DNA from: Apostichopus japonicus
Lineage: Eukaryota > Echinodermata > Holothuroidea > Aspidochirotida > Stichopodidae
DNA: 64,000 nt
Assembly (NCBI RefSeq): GCF_037975245.1
Contig: NC_092563.1
Span: 10,195,001-10,259,000 of the forward strand
Direction of reading: 5' to 3'
Under the pieces are notes generated by a model, which was given only the letters and a program-made list of their open reading frames with translations, did no database searches and was not told the DNA's origin. A program made the position numbers and the translations under genes. Below, one piece after another: positions 25,901 through 38,865 of this stretch. Every line of letters begins with the position of its first letter. The stretch's first letter is position 1.

Positions 25901-28900
25901 CATTATTGCCTCCCCCCCCCTCCCACCCGCTCCCCTTAACAGCCAAACAGCTAACATTAATTTGACTTTGTCTGAGTAAGAGACAATTGAAGAAACCTTT
26001 AAGTCGTCCTTCATACACTTGTCTGAAGACCAAAAACATAATAATAATGATGATAAAAATATAACTAGATAGCCACAAGAGTAATTGGGCTTTCAATGCG
26101 CCTATTCAATACTTTGTTTCTTTTCTTATTCAACGTCACATGGACAGATGTCTTCGATGAAGTGATAATGCTAATAACCCAGCTCCGTCGACAGTCGGAG
26201 GAAAAACATTCATTCGGGAGATTAATCATAGCTCAGAAGTATTTATCAGCATAAAACTTAGCGTTTACACCTAACTATAGTCCTAATTAATACTCTAAGC
26301 AGACCTCAGAAATGCAACATTTGATCTCTAAACTTTCACCGCACTCCACACAATATTGGACCCGCCTACAGCCCGTTTCATGGCGGATCTTGTCCTTAAC
26401 TCAGTCGGGTAAAATTGCAACTTGCGCCGCCCACCCCCCCCCTCCCTTCCCCTCTCCGCCGGTTGATTGTTCAGCCGCTGTGACTGATAAAGCTCAAATG
26501 CTTACATGTCGAAACCCCCAACAGTTACATATGTGTGTTATATTCTATAACACCACCAACTAATCATATGCCCAAGTTAATCCTCCTAAAGGCCGCATCC
26601 TGATCAAAATCAGAAAGGTTATCCTTGCCATAAATGATCCAATTGTAATTAATATGCTGTTGCTCTTTATGTTTTACGCAGACGTATGAATTACTATTCC
26701 AATCGTTATTTTATAACGAAATGGTTTTCCTATAAAATATACCTCTGGATCGAGTTTCCGAATATCATATGTGTGTGGATCGAGTACATCCATGCTAACG
26801 TTTCCTATTATTTCCTTTGAGCCTGCATTATTATTTCTTTCTGAAAGCAATGTTGTAATGTTTGGTGGGAATTCACCAACGTTGATGACCTCGGTTCTGT
26901 TGTCACGCTGTCTATATGGGGACGTTCCATAATCTTCTTCATAATATGATAATTCTTTATAAAGTTCAAAGTTTTCTCCATAGCCGTTTCTTGAGCCTCT
27001 ACTCTCCTTCGGTGATCTAGGCGACATTAACTGCATTGAATAAACAATAATGAACGCCAGCGAGCCCAGAAGAATGCCTTTCAATGTTTTGTCCTATATG
27101 AGACGAAATCAAAATTAAATATATAAATAAATAATAAGAAACTGAAAATTACAAAGTATGCATTGTCACATATTAAATAACATTTCTCATTAAATGACAA
27201 TACATTATCTGCTTCTCTTCTAGCTTTGAACAATGTCAGTCATTACCAAATCTTATAAGTATTGGGAGCTTAAAGTAAACCTGGCTGTTGCAGGTTTAAG
27301 CCAATTCCTGGAACAATAAACATACTAACGTTATCATCAATGTAGCCCTAACAACGTTATAGGCATCCTATAGGCATCCATTAATGAGCCTACACACGCA
27401 TCAATTAATACCGAAACAGCCATCAACTGAGCGCTAAACTTTGAGAATGTTTTTAACGTAGGGAAAGCTAATATTGTAGTTGCAAATTTTGAAGAAAAAC
27501 TATATTCAAAGTTTTTCCACCTTGTTTTCTCACAAATATTGTCAATTCCTTTTTTTCATCTTATTTTTTAAAGGCAGAAGTCAGAAGCCAGTGAATAGCA
27601 TTAGTATACCTTGCATATCTCTTACCTGACCGTCAATTAAGAGAGACAAGGGCGTGATTACAATTTTGTTATAAAAGGTGGTTATGATGTTAAGTCATCC
27701 AGTGAAGGGTGTCCCCCCCCCCCATCTTTGGAGATTTTGGTGAACTGTAGGTTGCTTAGATGAAAAATATTGCTTTGTGTTTTGCACCTTTGGAAACAAC
27801 GTTGAAGAATCTCCAATTGGTTACGTTGTATCGAATGTACAGTACATGTTATATCTTTATGTACTGTACACTAGGAATGTTTGTAATATTATGTCTGCAA
27901 GTAGAGTAATGAAATCATATTTCTATCGTAATTAGTCAATATGGGAATATGTATAAAATATAAATGGTTCCAATTATTGCCATCTGCTGCCCTTTTGCCA
28001 TGAAAACATTGAGCTTATTGAAGACACACATGCACAAATAAAGTATGCTTTTATCATTATAGCCTACAGCGATTTTAAAGCATTCAACTTTGTTTACGTA
28101 ACCTTTCTGAAAGTGACCTCTGACCTACCGTACAGAACACTGAAATGGTTCCAGTGGTATTTCAACCAACTGCTGTTTACCCAAATTAGTTTAACAAGGA
28201 TTTCAGTCTTTAGTTTTCTACTAATCTCAAAGCAATGAATCCTACAGTTTAAAGAGGTATTCCGAAAAGCTATGATCCTTGGCATGCCCCCTCTCCCCCC
28301 ACCCCCACCTCCACCAACCCTATACCCCCAACATAGAAAAGTAAAGCAGTATAGCATTGCTGTAATTCGTGAAGAAATCAATCAAAAGAGAAAGAAGTGT
28401 ATTTAACCTAAATTACGAAATCACAAACTCTCCTGTGACCAGATGGTTTCATATTGATTTCACCAAATTTAAACAAATTTTATATCCACTATACAAGATT
28501 CCGTAAAGATTTGGTTGTCCAGAAGATGTGGAAGACTACCAACAATTTTGTAACAATATATAGAAATCTTATTAGAGTTTAAGGTTTGCCTTTGTTCATG
28601 GCTTGTTATCAATTGAAAGACATTATACATGGGCGAACGAAAGAATATAAGTTGTGTATACTATTTCTTTATCTCAAACAGACAATCCATATTAAACAAA
28701 GCAGTACGTAAATAAGTGTGTACATAAATGGACTGAGAGATGTGTTGCTCGGCAACCATCTATCTCAAGGAGGATCGAATTGATCATTATTGATTAGCAC
28801 AAGTTTTGTCTCATTTCCTACGGTATATTTACAACTAGTCACCGATGCACGCTATACGCTCATTAATGGTAGCGAGAATGTTGGGAAAATACTAGAGCAC

Positions 28901-29734
28901 ATTGTTGATCATGCCGAGATTATGAGATATCATGCACTGAATTTTGATTTCTAATGTAGAAACGCATATGCCTACAGTGTTAAAGGCGAGATATACATTG
29001 AAGTTGAACTTTGATTTCTAAAGTATAGAAACGTATATGCCTACAGTGTTAAGATTATGGAACAATACGTTGTTACGGTAGAATACTTCCCAAAAATGGG
29101 GAAGGTAGGGTGGGGGGCAGAATATATTAAGTTAGAATATATTTAGTCAGAATATATTTAGTTTTTTATAGTCTATACTCTAGCGGCCTTGGTAATTGAC
29201 CATCTATAGTGTGGAAGTCAATAGAGCAATTAATTGTGCATAATACCTAACCTAAAGAAATCTGCTTTTATGTTATGTGTGTAGCGAACAATGACAGCTA
29301 GCTTCAATTCAGTTTTAGTACATTAGATTTAGCTATTTACGACTATCATGTTTGGTCAAGTTTTAGGACAAGCAACGGCGACAAACAGACACGACCAGTA
29401 GATTACAGACTGAATGAAAGTTACCTGCTTCAGTTATTAACTACGTTATTGTATACTGCCAAGCAAATTGATTGATTAACGCGAATGAAACTCGTTGGGA
29501 TGAATAAAGCGGATTATTTCAATCCTACAGTTTAAAGAGGTATATTCTGAAAAGCTCTGAAAAGCGATAAAATGAAAACACGTAAATAGAGGGCACGATG
29601 CAATGGATATCAAATATAAAATTAATATTGCGCTCCCTCTCCCCCATTTTCTCTTGACCAGAGACAACATCGAGCGGGATTTGTTCTGAAACAGTGTGTG
29701 ACCTTGGTTTACTATAATCGGGACTTACCTTCAT
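22730..29734 (-). CDS. CHST15: Carbohydrate sulfotransferase 15-like, 5' three coding exons
   Basis: Three exons join in frame. The first is 29729-29734, just ATG AAG before a perfect gtaagt donor. The second is 26743-27093 (117 codons) and the third is 22730-22967. The product is a type II membrane protein with a seven-residue cytosolic tail, a membrane segment (GILLGSLAFIIVYSMQL, residues 8-24) and a luminal stem with NRT, NIT and NVS sequons. The catalytic domain then begins with KNPCWYE, the 5'-phosphosulfate loop GMPKCGTTD (about 153-161) and KEPHWW (about 177-182). These motifs match CHST15 (GalNAc4S-6ST), which uses PAPS in the Golgi to add 6-sulfate to GalNAc-4-sulfate of chondroitin. 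Only 198 codons were found. The 3'-phosphate-binding part is missing, so the gene either continues past a very long intron or is truncated. The family is clear; the exact orthologue is not. Confidence 0.8.
23122..24199 (+). repeat. 20 bp satellite array, about 53 copies
   Basis: The unit accatagtacatatcagctt and its tcacc variant repeat with few length changes. Variants carry t-to-c, gtac-to-ttac and atat-to-aaat changes. Confidence 0.95.
24200..25226 (+). repeat. Tandemly duplicated intron segment, copy 1
   Basis: Begins after the first 20 bp array (acctttctgcgcgtag near 24208) and ends at ttttcctataaaa before the second array. Nearly identical to 25773-26738. It carries about 60 bp in the ggttatgaagagttcgcg region that copy 2 lacks. 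Confidence 0.9.
25227..25772 (+). repeat. 20 bp satellite array, about 27 copies
   Basis: Same unit as the first array, in the same orientation. Together with the segments on either side it shows that array plus unique DNA were duplicated as one block. Confidence 0.95.
25773..26738 (+). repeat. Tandemly duplicated intron segment, copy 2
   Basis: Matches copy 1 at an offset of 1573 bp at its start and 1512 bp at its end, a net loss of about 60 bp. It ends a few bases from the donor of sulfotransferase exon 2, so the exon itself was not duplicated. Confidence 0.9.
26743..27093 (-). CDS. CHST15: Sulfotransferase exon 2 (membrane anchor and stem)
   Basis: Acceptor catatag before GAC at 27093; donor CCAGAG|gtatat after 26743. 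It is 351 nt, phase 0 at both ends. There is no ATG before the hydrophobic stretch, so translation must start in an upstream exon. Confidence 0.8.
27094..29728 (-). other. Intron 1 of the sulfotransferase gene
   Basis: No coding content recognised. Contains a C run near 27715. A ~35 bp phrase starting aatcctacagtttaaagagg occurs twice (near 28238 and 29521). A near-tandem copy of a segment ending tatgcctacagtgttaa lies at 28930-29053. Confidence 0.5.
29729..29734 (-). CDS. CHST15: Sulfotransferase exon 1, two coding codons
   Basis: ATG AAG followed at once by gtaagt, phase 0, matching the phase of exon 2. It supplies the only start codon that gives a short positively charged tail before the membrane anchor. 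The 5' UTR lies at higher coordinates; its limit is not visible. Confidence 0.6.
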
Positions 29735-31789
29735 AATGTACCTTGTTACGTACTATAGGCTGCTCAAAGTTCTCGTGTTGTTTCCCGATATCAAAACGCT
29801 GCAGTACAGTTAGTCACAGGCAAGAAAAACTAGAGAAACTAGTGAATTCTAAATCTCATTGCCGGCAAAATAAAGTCACTCCTAGTACCACGATTACACG
29901 CTATCAATGCGAAGTATGTCGACATATATTACGTACATATTCAGTATACATCAAAATACACGCTTCGTTGAACTACTGTATAGTTTCCCTATAGTAAAAC
30001 ACGGAGAGCCGTACAAACTATCTTGCTATTTGCCTCACAAAAGGACGTGTTTACTGTGTAACACTTGTACGGTCGGTAGATGGAGCCGAGTTCTATGGCA
30101 GGCTTTGTATACGAGGATAATCAATAAATATCTGTTAGACAGTGGTTACATGTGGTCAGTTTCAGTGAGCCGGAATTATGCAACTAAGTGCCATGTACAG
30201 GCAAGACTGTCAACTACATGTAGTCGGGATAGGATATACTTATTGAATTTTAATATTAATCTACCTATGATATTGTGGGCTTGGAAAGTGACGAGTTTAG
30301 TGCGTAAGTGAAGAAGCAGTATATACAGTTGTTACTTGTAACGAGAACTTGAGCCATATTTTGTCCAATATATTTTCGCCGGTTCTCTCACGCAAAGAGA
30401 ACATGTTCAAGGTACCCGTGGAAATCGCTTTAAGGCATGCAAATGACAAGTAGGCTACAAAAATCACGCAAATCAGTGATCAAACATGATGGAACGTGTT
30501 TAAAGATCCATTTAGCTTAAAGGTTTGGTTTCACATAAGGAGCGCCGGGGAAGGGGTGACGTAGGCCTACAGGTATTTTGTAACTCCCTGGTCCTATGCT
30601 ACAATTTGGAGTAATACGGTATATGACACATTTTCCTGTTACACGGAACTTTTCGTGCAAATGCCCAGGCTCAGTTTAGCTTATAAGAAGAGAAAGGGGA
30701 CATCACACACGTACAACCTACACGTGAGTCAGGTAATACCCCTCCCCCTCCCCACACCGGCAGTAGTATACAATACATGACCTCTTGCAGAAGCACATTG
30801 ACTTATAATTACACCTGCTCAATGAATGGCCGACCCCCAGATTTGACTTCTTTGGAAAAGGTTGTTTAATTAGCATATACCAAAAAATTAAAGTCTTTCT
30901 CTGAAAGAGATTGCAAGAGATATAGGCTGGGGTTTGAGCGGGGGTGGGGTGGGGGGTTGAAATCTTCTTACTTATTCAACAAGACACTCCCCCTCCTAGT
31001 ACTATCCTTCCACCTATACGTTATGTTTTATTCAATTATTTAATGATTAAAGAGAGTTACAAAATTGAGACTTATTTAATGAACTTTAATAATTCCAAGA
31101 AAAGGAACTAGATATCGGTGCATCACAACTGAATAAATGGGATTCGAACAAGTGATCTCTGGATTACAAGTTTCGAATCCTTACATATACTGTTAAACCA
31201 TGGATCACTCCGCAGTTCATACATGCGATGCCTGCTTACACGGTATTCAAATATGGCTACTGTCTGGCACCGCCCCCCCCCCCCCCCAGCAAAAAATGGC
31301 TATATACATATAGCAACCAACTAAGGCCTTCATGGCTCAGCTGATAGAGCGTTCTGGCAATTAGATGATTAATTAGCTGATGGAGCGTTCTGGTAATTAG
31401 ATGATTAATTAGAAACATGGTTTAAGCTACATCTCACATTATACCATGAAGTTGACGAGCAACAAATTGTACATTCTTAAGTATTACGCCAACTCCCCGA
31501 TTACATAAGATTATATTATTCGTATAGGTAAACAAATAATATCACACACTTTATTTCCATGATAACTGGAATACTCGTCCGTCAGATAGACAACAACATG
31601 CAAGTTATATGTTATTGATTTACCACACAACGCAAGGTAAATATACATGAGTCTGTTAGCTTTGGAGGGAGGGGGGTGGACTTTAAACTTCCCCTGGTTT
31701 GTTTCCTATGATATAAAATGGTCCAGTGATTCACTGATGAGATACTATCCAGGGCACAAGAAAAAAAAATAAACTATGACCATTGCTTT
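29735..31789. other. Upstream region of the sulfotransferase gene
   Basis: Probably holds its 5' UTR and promoter. No clear TATA box was placed. It also contains half-tRNA-like fragments (about 31140-31205 minus, 31330-31350 plus), a C run at 31265-31287 and a 36 bp tandem repeat at 31339-31410. Confidence 0.35.
31339..31410 (+). repeat. 36 bp direct tandem repeat from a tRNA-like phrase
   Basis: Two adjacent copies of a unit starting agctgatagagcgttctgg and ending gatgattaatt, differing at two positions. The first copy follows catggctc, so together they resemble box A of a tRNA. Confidence 0.75.
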
Positions 31790-33165
31790 CTGTATACTAC
31801 CAGTATGGAATGCCACCAGGACACATGGAGAAATAATAAACTATGATCATGGTTTTCTGTATACTTCCAACAGGACACATGGAGAAATAATACACTATAA
31901 CCATGGCTTACTGTATATGGAATGCCACCAGGACACATGGAGAAATAATAAACTATGATCATGGTTTTCTGTATACTTCCAACAGGACACATGGAGAAAT
32001 AATACACTATAACCATGGCTTACTGTATATGGAATGCCACCAGGACACATGGAGAAATAATAAACTATGATCATGGTTTTCTGTATACTACCAACAGGAT
32101 ACATGGAGAAATAATACACTATAACCATGGCTTACTGTATATACTACCAGTATGGAATGCCACCAGGACACATGGAGAAATAATAAATTATGATCATGGT
32201 TTTCTGTATACTACCAACAGGACACATGGAGAAATAATACACTATAACCATGGCTTACTGTATATAGGCTACTACCAGTATGGAATGCCACCAGGACACA
32301 TGGAGAAATAATAAATTATGATCATGGTTTTCTGTATACTACCAACGGGATACATGGAGAAATAATACACTATAACCATGGCTTACTGTATATAGGCTAC
32401 TACCAGTATGGAATGCCACCAGGACACATGGAGAAATAATAAATTATGATCATGGTTTTCTGTATACTACCAACAGGACACATGGAGAAATAATACACTA
32501 TAACCATGGCTTACTGCATATGGAATGCCACCAGGACACATGGAGAAATAATAAATTATGATCATGGTTTTCTGTATACTACCAACAGGACACATGGAGA
32601 AATAATACACTATAACCATGGCTTACTGTATATGGAATGCCACCAGGACACATGGAGAAATAATAAACTATGATCATGGTTTTCTGTATACTTCCAACAG
32701 GACACATGGAGAAATAATACACTATAACCATGGCTTACTGTATATGGAATGCCACCAGGACACATGGAGAAATAATAAACTATGATCATGGTTTTCTGTA
32801 TACTACCAACAGGATACATGGAGAAATAATACACTATAACCATGGCTTACTGTATATACTACCAGTATGGAATGCCACCAGGACACATGGAGAAATAATA
32901 AATTATGATCATGGTTTTCTGTATACTACCAACAGGACACATGGAGAAATAATACACTATAACCATGGCTTACTGTATATGGAATGCCACCAGGACACAT
33001 GGAGAAATAATAAACTATGATCATGGTTTTTTGTATACTACCAACAGGACACATGGAGAAATAATACACTATAACCATGGCTTACTGTATATGGAATGCC
33101 ACCAGGACACATGGAGAAATAATAAAGTATAACCGTGGCTTTCTGTATACTACCAACATGGAATG
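31790..33165 (+). repeat. 112 bp minisatellite made of two ~56 bp half-units
   Basis: Each 112 bp unit has two halves that both start aggacacatggagaaataat. One continues aaactatgatcatggttttc, the other acactataaccatggcttac. Some units carry an extra ctaccagtat or aggctactaccagtat. Open frames on both strands here come from the repeat. Confidence 0.95.
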
Positions 33166-35320
33166 CAACAATGAGTGACAGGGACTGCCCTTTCTTCGTA
33201 ACATAGTATTATATATCATCGTAGTAATTAGATATGTTTTGTACTGAAGTATTGAGGGTAGGCAAACATCTTGTGGCGATATACATCAACATCCTATATA
33301 TGTTGTGAAGTGAGTCACTTTAATAATTATATGATATTGCCCTATACAATTATTTGAGGTCTAAGTTTCTCAGTTGTAATATATATGTATTGTTTTTCTT
33401 CACACGTAAAGGGATAGCGCGACAATGATGCAAATGATGGCGTATTTGTTAAATTTGTCAGCTGTAAACTAAAGTGACACTGTCTGTGTGGATGATATTT
33501 ACACTTATATTCTGGACTTGAGACATAATTTTGTGTTGACCTGCCATTGTGTTCACAAATAGCTGAAAAAGTTAAAAACTGGTGTTCTTTGATATAATTG
33601 ATCCTGTTACAATGTATTCACCTTTAAAATATATGTGACGATTGGACCAATTATGCCAATTCAGAGATTCTTGCATCGCAAACATGTGATACTTAGTTAA
33701 GAAGATGAAGAATGAGCTTTTCAAACCTGAAACATAATTTGGAAATGGAATCTGTGAAAACTTTGTTTTATTAGGACTGTTTGGACAACTATGGTACAAG
33801 CCTACCTTCGTATTAATACTAAATTCGATGTTGATCTTGTCAATCCCTTGGCTCAATCAAGCACGGTTGTAGGGCCACCCCACCCCACCCCTCACTTTTG
33901 AAATTCACAGAAGTTGGTACTATTATCATTACCTTGCGTGTAGAGCTCATTATAGTCCCAGGTAATAGTGTAAGTATATGTATACCGCATAATGCACCAT
34001 TTGACGTGTAAAAAGTTCGTATACCTTTTTCCCTGGGGAACACCCCAAAGCACCCTACATTGGAGTGAGCTTCAACAATCCCAGGGCCACGTATTCCTCC
34101 TTTCATAAATCCTGGATCCGCAATTGCCTATGGGGGTCATAACTGATAAAGCAGTGGAGTAGGATTCCATCAGAAAGTAAACCTGGGGGCAGAAAAGTGG
34201 TGGGGGAGGTGCACGTAATCCCTATCGACCCAAACTTCTGTATAGTTTTTGGAAGTGCTTTTGCTTAAAGTAGTTAAGTTAGTAAGAACATAAATTGGAT
34301 TATTTTCATCTGAAAATGTTCGATATGTCGTCTCCAAATTTCTACTATATTTACCTGAAAGGTTTTCCATTGGGGGTGGGGGTGGGGGGAAGGGTATTAC
34401 AAGAAAGGGAAGTCGGTGAAGGTCCCTTTATTTTAATACCCCCCGCACTTGATCCCTCGGTAATGAATATATCGAATAAGGATATTGTACATATCATTCT
34501 GGGGCAAGGCGATTTTACTTTCAACTGATGGGACTTCTTTAAGATATTAAATCTGCTACATGGACTTAACATTATGCGAATAGTTTGAAAGATTTAGGAT
34601 TTTTGTCGCAGACGGTTTTCTTTGTATGGCGACGTCAGTACCCGCATGGTGGGGGAAATATTAGTTTATCATTATGTGGCGTGACTTATTAAGTCAAATA
34701 ATGACTTTACGACACAACATCGTCATTATATATAATACATCTCGATACGTGCCATCCGTTTAATATCTCATTGTGAGTTTCATGCCCTAGACCAAACAAA
34801 CAAATGTCCATTTCGCGTTCCATGGTTACGTGTAACCGTTTTTATATAAGATATAGCTGACACAATTAGATGAGTCGTCTTAGCGGTTTGCTTTAGCGTT
34901 ACTATTAAAGACGTCTTTCTCAAGACGACATCACACTTCGAGACATGTTTAACAATCTGAAGAGAAGAAGAAGTAATGGGTTTGATTACGGCGTTCCTTA
35001 CTTTGCTATCCCCATTTATGTTCATATATCTTTGGAAGGCTTCATACTGCTATGAAAGGTTAATTTGTAGTCACTTAAGCAATGACACATTTTGCTTACC
35101 TTACCGTGCTAATCATTGAGGATGTGGAGATAAGATCAAACGGTTATTTGCTCACATAGTGCCCTTTAGACAGATATTTCGATCCTTGCTGACCACTTGG
35201 TTAATATTTCAATTTTACGAGTCCGTGAGACGTAGTGCAATACTTTAACGGTGGGCTTTCAATTCTGCTGAGTGGCGTGGTCAGAGGGGGTTGGGGGTCA
35301 AAGTACCCTTAACCCCCCCC

Positions 35321-35324
<4 letters not shown>

Positions 35325-35351
<27 letters not shown>
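35325..35351 (+). repeat. (CA)n microsatellite
   Basis: About 13 CA units following a C run at 35312-35324. Confidence 0.95.
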
Positions 35352-35357
<6 letters not shown>

Positions 35358-35509
35358 TCACATTTTCAGGGAAGAATAGGTGACAGGAAAAGAAAGAAAT
35401 GATACAAGAAAACTAAATAGCTACGATATGTATGATACTGGTTATGCTGGTTTGCGCCTCGAGCACCTGCTGGTGGAGTTTGTGCGCGTTATAAATTCAC
35501 ATTATTAAT

Positions 35510-35625
35510 ACTATTATTCTTATTATTATAATTATTATTATTATAATTATTATTATTATTAATATTATTATCATTATTATTATCATTATTATTATTATAA
35601 TTATAATTATTATCATTATTTTTTT
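35510..35625 (+). repeat. (ATT)n-type trinucleotide repeat
   Basis: Imperfect run of tta/att trinucleotides with cat and aat interruptions, ending in a T run. Confidence 0.9.
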
Positions 35626-36083
35626 TTCTAGCACAAAATAGTATTATTTTGCCTTGGAATTTGATAGACCTATATGAAAATAAACATTCTGCTTAAAGTC
35701 ATCCTCTGATTCGCGTAGTGGTGACTTTATCTGACATTGAAATAGGTTTACGTTTATGGAGGGTGCTACTAACTAAAAAAAATGTTAAATCAATCTACCA
35801 AACAATGGTCGTTCCCCATCGGTCGTACTGTTTTATTATTTGGCTTGGAACCAGCAACTCAAGCCTTAACCGGTTGTGTCTACTACAGTGAAGTTAGCCC
35901 CACCCCCTCCCCTCCCTCCCTGGCTGGTACTAGTATATGTTTGTGTCTATTTTTTGTAAACGCTTGCAATCTGAAAATGATTTGTCTGTCTTCTGTTCAA
36001 CTTATTTTGTCGTCACACATTTTCTAGTGTGCTTGTTCTTGATTTTGGCTAACCGGCAGGAGCTGTGTTTCGCTCGATCAGGG

Positions 36084-36123
36084 TTACCCCCAACCCCAAC
36101 CCCAACCCCACCCCCACCCCCCG
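36084..36123 (+). repeat. C-rich (CCCCAA)-like tract
   Basis: Reads ttacccccaaccccaacc, then more ccccaa and ccccca units. The minus strand has enough G runs to form a G-quadruplex. Confidence 0.8.
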
Positions 36124-38559
36124 GTCACACAGGCTACAAACGAAACAGCTGTTCGACATATTACCATAGTGCTGGCCCACGTGATCACACCAGCAAGCTT
36201 TCTGTAATCTAAATCTCTTAAACTTACAGCATCTAACTAATGTAACATCGCATGTTTTGTGTACAAAGCTTCATACGAAAGGCTTCTCAGAGAGCACTTC
36301 CTTTCACAACTTTACATGTTATAGATTTAACTCAATCAACCATAATTGTATTCTTAATAAATCATAATTGTATGTTGTTGTGAAAAAGCGAAAACTAATG
36401 AATGGAATGAAACGAAATTAACCACAAGATGCAACGTCTCTTAATAGGTGCTGTCAGAGTCTGCCTTTCAACTCTCCGTGAAGGGTCACTGGTAAAAGAA
36501 CTTTGTTTGCTCAATAAACCACACTATATACAACTAAAGCCGTGCTATAAGTGAGTGGGTGTTCTGGTCAGTGATAACAATCAAAACAACTATATTTAAG
36601 AATTCATGTAGCCTACGGTAACTACTCCTTTTTATATTACACATATTAACGAGTTCTTTTTCTACCAAACGTAGCGAAACAAAGGAGAATAAAATCAGTT
36701 ACATTCATGAAGTTTGATTTCCATTGTGATTCCATTACATTATCTATGCACGATGGGCATTGCTTGCTGCATTCACACGAAAGTTATAAAACCTCGCTAG
36801 TTAGTCTCATTTCAAATTGGTACAAGTTATCCATGATTTTCACGCGTGAGCTGCGTGCACATGTTATTGTGTTTATTTGTCCGTGTATATGATTGGCAGT
36901 TTCTCTGTGACGCAGCAAAGCCAAAGTGGTCGTCAGATCGGTGTTAAACGCCAAATATGAATTGCTGTTATTTTATGACAAGTGACACGGTAGGCCTATA
37001 TGGTAGAGTAAGGGTGGGTTTGCAATTCGTTGTAATTGGGGTCTCAAAGAACATTGGGTAGTGAAATTTGCCGAAAATTACCAATATTTGTACCGACGCA
37101 TAAATATATATATGCAACCTTGCATGAAATGGTTGAAATCAATATTATGTGGGGTAATGGAACAACTTTATATTGTATGTCTTCTTTAAAACATGCTCAT
37201 AAACGACCAAAATGCAGCTTGGTCAGCGGAACTTTCCTCCGGCTAGAGAAATTAGAAGAAACACCACGTTTAATTAGTAATTTCTTTAACGTTTAAGACG
37301 CAATACTTGCAACCCTGATTCCCGGCAGCTTAAAATAAAGTGATATAATACCACGTGGTTTACATTTAGCCTCAGTTATGTCGGTGCATGCTTACGATTT
37401 AAACATGTACCCAAGAATATCTTTACTGACGTGGCAAAACTACACTAGCTGTGCCGGTGGTATTCATCTAACTCAGCCGGAGATATTCAATTGTCGATCT
37501 ATTGGGTACAAAGTAATCTAAGTTAATATATCATTAAAAAAAGGGTTTTTAACTTTACCGTTGGATGCGTTACATATCTAGCTCTATACTGTAAGAAGTA
37601 ACCTGTTCCCGCAAGGCACCTGATGGCCCCATATGATGTGTATACTACAACGGGGTACAGAGTACATGTCAGCAATCAACGGTCTCCAATTACTAAAGAA
37701 AAAAGTAACAATAAACAAACTGAACATTAATTTGTTTACTTTTTTTGTGATCAAAGGAAACTCCCGACTTTACGTAAAAAAAAATTTTCTCGGTTGCTGT
37801 TTTATCTCTTTAAATCTAATACAGAATATAACTATTGTTTTATTCATTTTCTTTTATCCAAAAGACAGTTAAAATCTCGACTTTCACAAGAGAAAGACTA
37901 TTTCAAATATTCCAGGGTCGGCTGCCTCAAGCTAAAACTTGTTAGTAGAAGTATGTTGACGAATTTAAGTAGGTAATATACATGTTGAGAAAAGTTATTT
38001 CTAAGTCAAAATTATGTTTACAGAATAACATCGTCCTATCAAAAACTGCTTAAAAAAATGAATAGATTATATGACCGTGTGACTAAGACAACATTTACAA
38101 CTTTGTCATTGTTTTGTTCTGATGGGATGTCGTTGTATATAGGATTAATACATAAATGGCACAGAGGCATCACCAAACATAAAATATCCAAATGTTTGTC
38201 AACACTTTCACCGCATCTGCACTTTGTGTACAATTTTTCAGTTCTAGACTTATATCCCGTTTAGTATACGGATGGTTGAAATGACAAACGTTGGCACATT
38301 TTGTTAGTTTGATGTCCTTAAAATAAGAAGCCAGTGTAATGACTGCTCCACTTCGACTTTCTGAGATCCACGTATATTTTCCCAGCTTCAACATTGTTGA
38401 AGCAATTGTCTTAACTTCGCCTTGGAGTTGGACGGGGAATCGACTTCACTTCCAGGCAAGTGTAAATTTAATATATCAAATTCAATAAGTAGTAGGTTGG
38501 ACTAAGGCTACAACCTAGGTATTCCCCTTCGATAACCCCCCACCCCCCCCCCATACGCT

Positions 38560-38865
38560 CTTCCCCATTGGTTCCACGCCCTTGTAGCTACACCATCTAC
38601 AAGCCATTCCTTCCTACGCCGTCATTACCCATTGATTCCGCATTCCCCCCCCCCCCCTCCTCCTCATTTCCAACCCGCCCCTCCAAATACGTCCTTCACA
38701 ATTGGTTCCACGCCCTGTATAGCTACACCCTCTACAAGCGGTGCTTTCCTACGCGGTCCGAGTCATTCCCCATTGAAGCCGTACCCCCATACTTCCTTCA
38801 CCATTGGTTCCACGCCCTTGCAACTGCATCCTATATATACAAGTCATTCCTCCCTGCACCATTGA
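38560..38865 (+). repeat. Degenerate C-rich tandem repeat, ~120-130 bp unit
   Basis: The phrase ttggttccacgccct recurs near 38568, 38702 and 38805, each followed by a ctacacc-like and a tacaag-cattcct-like phrase. The proline/serine-rich open frame over it has no family match. Confidence 0.65.

Larger units (their letters stand above)
22968..26742 (-). other. Intron 2 of the sulfotransferase gene
   Basis: About 3.8 kb filled almost entirely by two 20 bp satellite arrays and two copies of a ~1 kb segment, leaving little unique intron sequence. Confidence 0.75.

Noticed and set aside
29907-30311. 134-codon plus-strand ORF upstream of the sulfotransferase start
   Set aside because: No family features; it overlaps the likely 5' flank of the opposite gene. 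A C-x2-C in a nearby frame lacks the histidines of a finger.
31774-33020. ORFs on both strands around 31.8-33.0 kb
   Set aside because: They are readings of the 112 bp minisatellite; identical proteins recur at the 715 bp period.
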